Of a stretch of DNA of 20,077 nt, positions 16,245-20,077 are shown piece by piece. The position numbers and the translations under genes were made by a program. Positions within the stretch are counted from its first letter, which is position 1. The number at the start of each line of letters is the position of its first letter. Under the pieces are notes generated by a model. That model was not told the DNA's origin and searched no databases. It saw nothing but the letters and a program-made list of their open reading frames with translations. The DNA lies in the NCBI GenBank assembly GCA_002404295.1, contig DHJK01000151.1:15141-35217 (forward strand), in the 5' to 3' direction. This stretch comes from Legionellales bacterium UBA4722 (lineage in GTDB: Bacteria; Pseudomonadota; Gammaproteobacteria; DSM-16500).

Positions 16245-18377
16245 ATGAAATCAGAACCAAAAGCGTTAGATAGCAAAGCAGATTTAATTAAAGCGTTACA
16301 ATACACCGAGCTTAAAGGTAGTACGGGTATACTAGAAACAGCAAACCTTTATACTCCAGCACGCATTACTGACAAGATATCAAATTGCGATCGCGACTTA
16401 CTAAACAAGGTAGCGGATCGATTTACCGTGCTATTTGGTCAGCAAAGTAGCGACGGGGATGGTATCGTCATAAGGTGTATGGAAGCTCATATTACTACTT
16501 GTGTTGAAAATGGATTTATTACAAATATCCCACAGGGTAGAAAATACATGGAAGAAATGATAGCAGCAATATTACAACCTCTTGTTAAAATCGATATTGA
16601 GGAAGCAAACTCTAGTAAATCTACCCGGGAAGAAAAAATAAGCGCCTACATGAAAACTTTAGATGACTCTCTGAAGGACATTATTATTAAAAAAGAAAGT
16701 TTCATGTCAGTAAAAGAAAATGCAATGCCCGATCTATCAATCACAACCATATTTCACCCAATTGCTCAACAAGCCATGGTTGCAGAAGGACTCAGCCCTC
16801 CAAATCAGACTACGCTTATGAGGAGTATTCAACTATTTAAAAATAATATGTCAACAGCCTTTGTACCAGAAGCAATAACTAAAGGCATTTCGGATGAGTT
16901 AACTAATAAATATAATCGATTAAATATGTTAATTGATGAAAGCCTTAATATAATAAACGCTTATAAAATAAAACAACCCGTCAATCTTGAGAAACTAAAA
17001 GTGCTTACTGAACTGACAAACGCACTGCAAGCTATCTGTGATCTACCACCCGAGGCCATTAACAGCGAAAGTATAACACCCATTACCAACCAGCTACGTA
17101 CCAATTTGTTAGTCACTTATGAAGATATTCTTGAATCAGAACAGTTAAAGAGCCCTGGGTTTGATGCCAAATCAAGTAGCACGTTAAGAAATATCGCTAC
17201 CGCATTACAAAAAGATGAGAAGCTTGTCCCTCCACAAATTAAAAGAACCTCTTTTTCTGCTAACGAAAGGCCAGCAGTTAAACCCGCAGGGTTAGTGAAG
17301 AGCGTCAGCAATATCATGCCGGCCCCTGAAAAGCCATCGAGCAAGGAAGCGTTATCAACAGATATGTTTGTTGGGCATACGTGTCAATTTGCACACTATT
17401 ATAGTAAAAATATTGATATGCGGTTAGATAATGAAATCAACCTATACTCGCCAGCCGTACGTGATTTACTTTCTGGTGTGCTTGATGCTGGATACTCTAG
17501 CGCTACGGTCAAGGGCACACCCGATGGCAAGATATTAGCAATCATTAAAAATAGCATTGCTGAAGCCATTACAAATGGGGATATTGCATCTAGAGCAGAT
17601 GGAAACTTATATGCAACTACATATCGAGATATAGTGCTGAAGCATCTTCAAAAAATAACAAATACCGACACATACGCTAAAAACCCAAGTCTTGTAAATG
17701 CTGAAATAATAGATCTGATGGAGCGTGATGTAATACAGGCCGCGAAACCACTAAAAATAAGTGTACGATTAATGTCTACTCCACCAAACACAACCGTGTT
17801 TAAACAAGACACTCAAAACGAACTGATCAGGCAAGGAATAAACCATCCAGCTCAGTCTTTTCTAGCAGAGGTTAAATTATTTAAGAATAATAGATCAGCA
17901 CAATTTTTGTCAGTGGCGTCAACTCAAGGCTTTTCAGATGAACTGGCTAATAAATATATTAGGTTAAATACGTTAATTGATGAGAGCCTTAAGATAATAA
18001 ACTCTTATCAAGCAAAACAACCTGTTAATCTTGTGAAGCTAAAAGCGCTTACTGAATTAGCAAACTCACTGCAAAATATAGCCAGACTACCACCCAGTGA
18101 AATTACTGACGATAAGATAACGTCTGTCACCAACCAGTTACATACACATTTGTTAGTAACTAAAAATAATATTCTCAAGGCAGAAACGAGCAAGATCGGG
18201 TTTATTACCAAATCAAGTAGTACAATAGGAAATATCAATGACGCATTAAAAAAAGATGAGAGCCTTATGTCTCCAGAAACTAAAAAAACCTTCTTTTCCG
18301 CTAAAGAAAAGCCAATCGTCAAATCTGAAGAGTCAGCAAAGAGCAGCGTTAGTAGCTTCTTCAGACGAGGAGGATAA
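16245..18377 (+). CDS. Orphan protein made of two related tandem modules
   Basis: I do not recognise this 710-residue protein. It consists of two modules of about 350 residues. The second halves of the modules are close: 53 of 78 residues are identical between 214-291 and 562-639, both reading [IF]SDEL.NKY.RLN.LIDESL and K..KQPVNL.KLK.LTEL, and similarity continues through KSSST and FFSA/SFSA stretches. The first halves are only faintly alike (RDLL, DG, NG-I). The protein is predicted helical and soluble, without signal peptide or membrane segment, and ends in SSVSSFFRRGG. The ATG at 16245 has AAGGTG upstream and is preferred over the TTG at 16113. Composition is AT-rich. It could be an adhesin, scaffold or secreted effector; none of these is demonstrated. 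Confidence 0.8.
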   Translation: MKSEPKALDSKADLIKALQYTELKGSTGILETANLYTPARITDKISNCDRDLLNKVADRFTVLFGQQSSDGDGIVIRCMEAHITTCVENGFITNIPQGRKYMEEMIAAILQPLVKIDIEEANSSKSTREEKISAYMKTLDDSLKDIIIKKESFMSVKENAMPDLSITTIFHPIAQQAMVAEGLSPPNQTTLMRSIQLFKNNMSTAFVPEAITKGISDELTNKYNRLNMLIDESLNIINAYKIKQPVNLEKLKVLTELTNALQAICDLPPEAINSESITPITNQLRTNLLVTYEDILESEQLKSPGFDAKSSSTLRNIATALQKDEKLVPPQIKRTSFSANERPAVKPAGLVKSVSNIMPAPEKPSSKEALSTDMFVGHTCQFAHYYSKNIDMRLDNEINLYSPAVRDLLSGVLDAGYSSATVKGTPDGKILAIIKNSIAEAITNGDIASRADGNLYATTYRDIVLKHLQKITNTDTYAKNPSLVNAEIIDLMERDVIQAAKPLKISVRLMSTPPNTTVFKQDTQNELIRQGINHPAQSFLAEVKLFKNNRSAQFLSVASTQGFSDELANKYIRLNTLIDESLKIINSYQAKQPVNLVKLKALTELANSLQNIARLPPSEITDDKITSVTNQLHTHLLVTKNNILKAETSKIGFITKSSSTIGNINDALKKDESLMSPETKKTFFSAKEKPIVKSEESAKSSVSSFFRRGG

Positions 18378-18418
18378 ACCTATGTCAAAGTTTCAACTTT
18401 TCGATTCGTTTTTCCAGA

Positions 18419-19558
18419 TTATATAAGCTGATCCGCCCACAACATGTCTAAAAATAATTTCCAAGGGATACATTCAATATTTTTATTTAATTTTTTAGGC
18501 TCTGATTCAAATGATACAATAATAGATCGTTTTACTGTGTGGTCTTCTTGTAACACTTTTAAAGCCTTAGCCGCATGATGATCAATACGCGTAGAAGTTT
18601 TAATTTCAACAGCACATTCCATCTCACCTAAAATAAAATCAACTTCAAGGCCACCGCTTGTTCGCCAGTAATGAAGCGGTAATTCTGGATTGCGATAAGC
18701 TTGGTAGGCTTTTAATTCCATCAATATAAAATGCTCAAAAGACTTACCGAATTCTTTAGACCCTATTTTAGGTTTTTGTCGCGCAAGATAATTTGCAAGG
18801 CCCACATCAAATAAATAGAATTTTTCTGTTTCAGCCAACCGACGATTAGGTGATTTTTTCCAGGCTTGAAGTCGATGACCTAACAAAGTATCTTCAAGAA
18901 TTTGAAAATAATTTCTAATGACCTTTGCATTCACGCCTGTTTCTCTTGCTACATTCGTATAATTGAGTATTTCTCCTGAAGTGACTGAGGCAATATGTAA
19001 AAATTCAGAAAAACTCGGAATATTTTGTATAACGGCTTCAGCGGCAATTTCTTCTTTCAAATAATCCGCAACGTATGCCCGAAGATCTTGAATGGGATCA
19101 GTGGATAGTAGATGAGAAGGTAACAAACCCGATACCATCACTTGTTCTATATCTAAATCCTGAATTTCAGCAGAACACAACGGCGCCATTGTATACCGCC
19201 AAGCACGCCCACCTAATAAATTGGCATGTGTTTTTCTTAATTTTCTTGCACTGGATCCTGTTAACAAAAACGAAATAGAACAATTATCAATTAACCACTG
19301 CACCTCATTTAATATGTCAGGCACTTTTTGCACTTCATCAATCACGATTAACTGTTTCGTTTCGCTGTAACGTTCGCGCAACAAGGAAGGTCTAGAAATA
19401 TAATCAGCAAAAACATCGGTTTTTAGAAAATCGATGACTATCGACTTTTTCATATTGTTACGAATCCAAGTGCTTTTGCCGACCTTACGCGGCCCCCACA
19501 AAAAAGCGGACTTAACGGGTGGTAACTGGATGTTTAATAGTCGTTTTTTGATTTCCAT
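18419..19558 (-). CDS. AAA+ ATPase with DUF4143 domain
   Basis: Member of the widespread family of AAA ATPases joined to a C-terminal DUF4143 domain, found in mobile and accessory regions; function unknown. The 379-residue protein has Walker A GPRKVGKST (22-30), Walker B IVIDEVQ (71-77) and the sensor-like LLTGSSARKL (98-107). Around residues 300-330 the C-terminal domain carries GGLEVDFILG and AVEIKTS, resembling the acidic and E-x-K elements of the PD-(D/E)XK nuclease fold. The length is typical and all motifs are intact. The start fits the family, but no ribosome site precedes it and the promoter lies so close that the mRNA may be leaderless. It converges with the duplicated orphan gene, 41 bases apart. 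Confidence 0.9.
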   Translation of the reverse strand: MEIKKRLLNIQLPPVKSAFLWGPRKVGKSTWIRNNMKKSIVIDFLKTDVFADYISRPSLLRERYSETKQLIVIDEVQKVPDILNEVQWLIDNCSISFLLTGSSARKLRKTHANLLGGRAWRYTMAPLCSAEIQDLDIEQVMVSGLLPSHLLSTDPIQDLRAYVADYLKEEIAAEAVIQNIPSFSEFLHIASVTSGEILNYTNVARETGVNAKVIRNYFQILEDTLLGHRLQAWKKSPNRRLAETEKFYLFDVGLANYLARQKPKIGSKEFGKSFEHFILMELKAYQAYRNPELPLHYWRTSGGLEVDFILGEMECAVEIKTSTRIDHHAAKALKVLQEDHTVKRSIIVSFESEPKKLNKNIECIPWKLFLDMLWADQLI

Positions 19559-19564
19559 GACATA

Positions 19565-19592
19565 ATTATATCATGCATATATTCCTCGTCAA
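19565..19592 (-). promoter_or_regulatory. Strong sigma70-type promoter abutting the ATPase start
   Basis: On the minus strand, TTGACG (19587-19592) and a perfect TATAAT (19565-19570) are 16 bases apart. Only six bases separate the -10 from the ATG at 19558, so transcription should begin at or within a base or two of the A of the start codon. No other in-frame ATG exists before Walker A. Confidence 0.7.
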
Positions 19593-19694
19593 GGCGGATT
19601 TACATGTAATTTAGCCTCAATGTGAACAATTTTCTTGCTTTTCTGACCTTAAAATACAAAAAACGGGATTTATTAAACAAAACGTAGCTAAAAT

Positions 19695-19703
19695 TGTTAT
19701 AAT
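19695..19703 (+). promoter_or_regulatory. Extended -10 promoter for the gene at the window edge
   Basis: TGTTATAAT matches the extended -10 consensus (TGnTATAAT) exactly. The expected start near 19710 leaves a leader of about 50 bases before the ATG at 19760. A second -10-like TATACT at 19731-19736 is also possible but has no good -35. Confidence 0.5.
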
Positions 19704-19759
19704 TTTACTATGTCATAAATTCGTCTCACTTATACTGTATATTGATGGAGGTAATTTAT

Positions 19760-20077
19760 ATGTTTAGAGGTCAGCATCTTCTCTTACAACCTATTCGCGA
19801 TCATGAAGACATACTTAGATTAATCGCAGCTTTCCCACGATTACAGCAAGGCTCAGGAATTGCAAGCGCAGAAGAAAAACGGAGAGGACAGGCACTTAAT
19901 CAACTAACGGAGGAAGCCAAACGACTAAATACCTTATTGGATCACCCTCATTTCTCTCTGGCAAATCATTATGAGGCCAGTGCAACGATAAGTGATAACA
20001 CACCACGAATTATGATCAGAGAGAGAACAACAAGCCCTCCCGAGAAAAAAGCGCAAGAGCGGTTTAATGAATTTCCG
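19760..20077 (+). CDS. Start of an unrecognised protein, cut by the window edge
   Basis: An open frame of 106 codons runs from the ATG at 19760 to the last base of the window with no stop. GGAGG at 19747-19751 sits eight bases before the ATG, and an extended -10 promoter lies upstream, so I regard it as a real gene. The visible part begins MFRGQHLLLQPIRDHEDILR and continues with a charged, probably helical region (EEKRRGQALNQLTEEAKRL) and a more polar stretch rich in Thr, Pro and Arg. No domain is recognisable and there is no signal peptide. It could be another accessory protein like the duplicated orphan nearby. Confidence 0.7.
   Translation, partial: MFRGQHLLLQPIRDHEDILRLIAAFPRLQQGSGIASAEEKRRGQALNQLTEEAKRLNTLLDHPHFSLANHYEASATISDNTPRIMIRERTTSPPEKKAQERFNEFP

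Noticed and set aside
1..20077. CRISPR arrays, tRNA or rRNA genes, insertion-sequence transposases
   Set aside because: No regularly spaced repeats, no cloverleaf-like sequence with a recognisable T-loop, no rRNA-like sequence and no transposase motifs were found on reading either strand.

Overview
The window looks like chromosome from a gammaproteobacterium of moderate to low GC. The ATP synthase, ParB, GlmU and GlmS proteins read as gammaproteobacterial. The presence of large orphan proteins without recognisable domains and of dispersed palindromic repeats would suit a host-associated lineage such as Legionellales (Legionella, Coxiella and relatives). That placement is an inference; no rRNA or other taxonomic marker is present.

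Layout. Positions 117-6959 (minus strand) hold a complete nine-gene F1Fo ATP synthase operon, atpI-B-E-F-H-A-G-D-C, with a good sigma70-type promoter upstream of atpI. An MHS-family MFS transporter (7122-8378, minus) lies between atpI and parB (8451-9317, minus), where most gammaproteobacteria have nothing. A 264-bp intergenic region with a nearly perfect 41-bp inverted repeat separates parB from a divergent HD-domain phosphohydrolase (9621-11000, plus). This is followed by a convergent orphan two-transmembrane protein (11005-12558, minus). Next come the amino-sugar pair glmU-glmS (12726-15933, plus), which makes UDP-GlcNAc for peptidoglycan and LPS. After glmS there is a 311-bp gap with a repeat hairpin, then an orphan protein built from two related modules (16245-18377, plus). 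The window closes with a convergent AAA+ ATPase/DUF4143 protein (18419-19558, minus) and the start of an unrecognised gene cut by the window edge (19760-20077, plus).

How it fits together. In many gammaproteobacteria the order is rsmG-parA-parB-atpIBEFHAGDC-glmU-glmS, all on one strand. Here parB-atp is on the opposite strand to glmUS, parA is not beside parB, and related repeats in inverted orientation lie just outside both ends of the parB-atp block. The simplest reading is an in-place inversion of parB-atp between inverted repeats, plus insertion of accessory genes at the right-hand junction. It predicts parA, on the plus strand, just to the left of position 1.

The core genes appear intact. 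The less explained parts are the orphan proteins at 11005-12558, 16245-18377 and 19760 onward, the repeat junctions, and an apparently leaderless promoter for the ATPase. I do not see a defence system, CRISPR array, tRNA, rRNA or insertion sequence. No undescribed multi-gene system is convincingly visible; the best candidates for novelty are the orphan proteins, which could be secreted or host-directed, though nothing in the sequence proves this.
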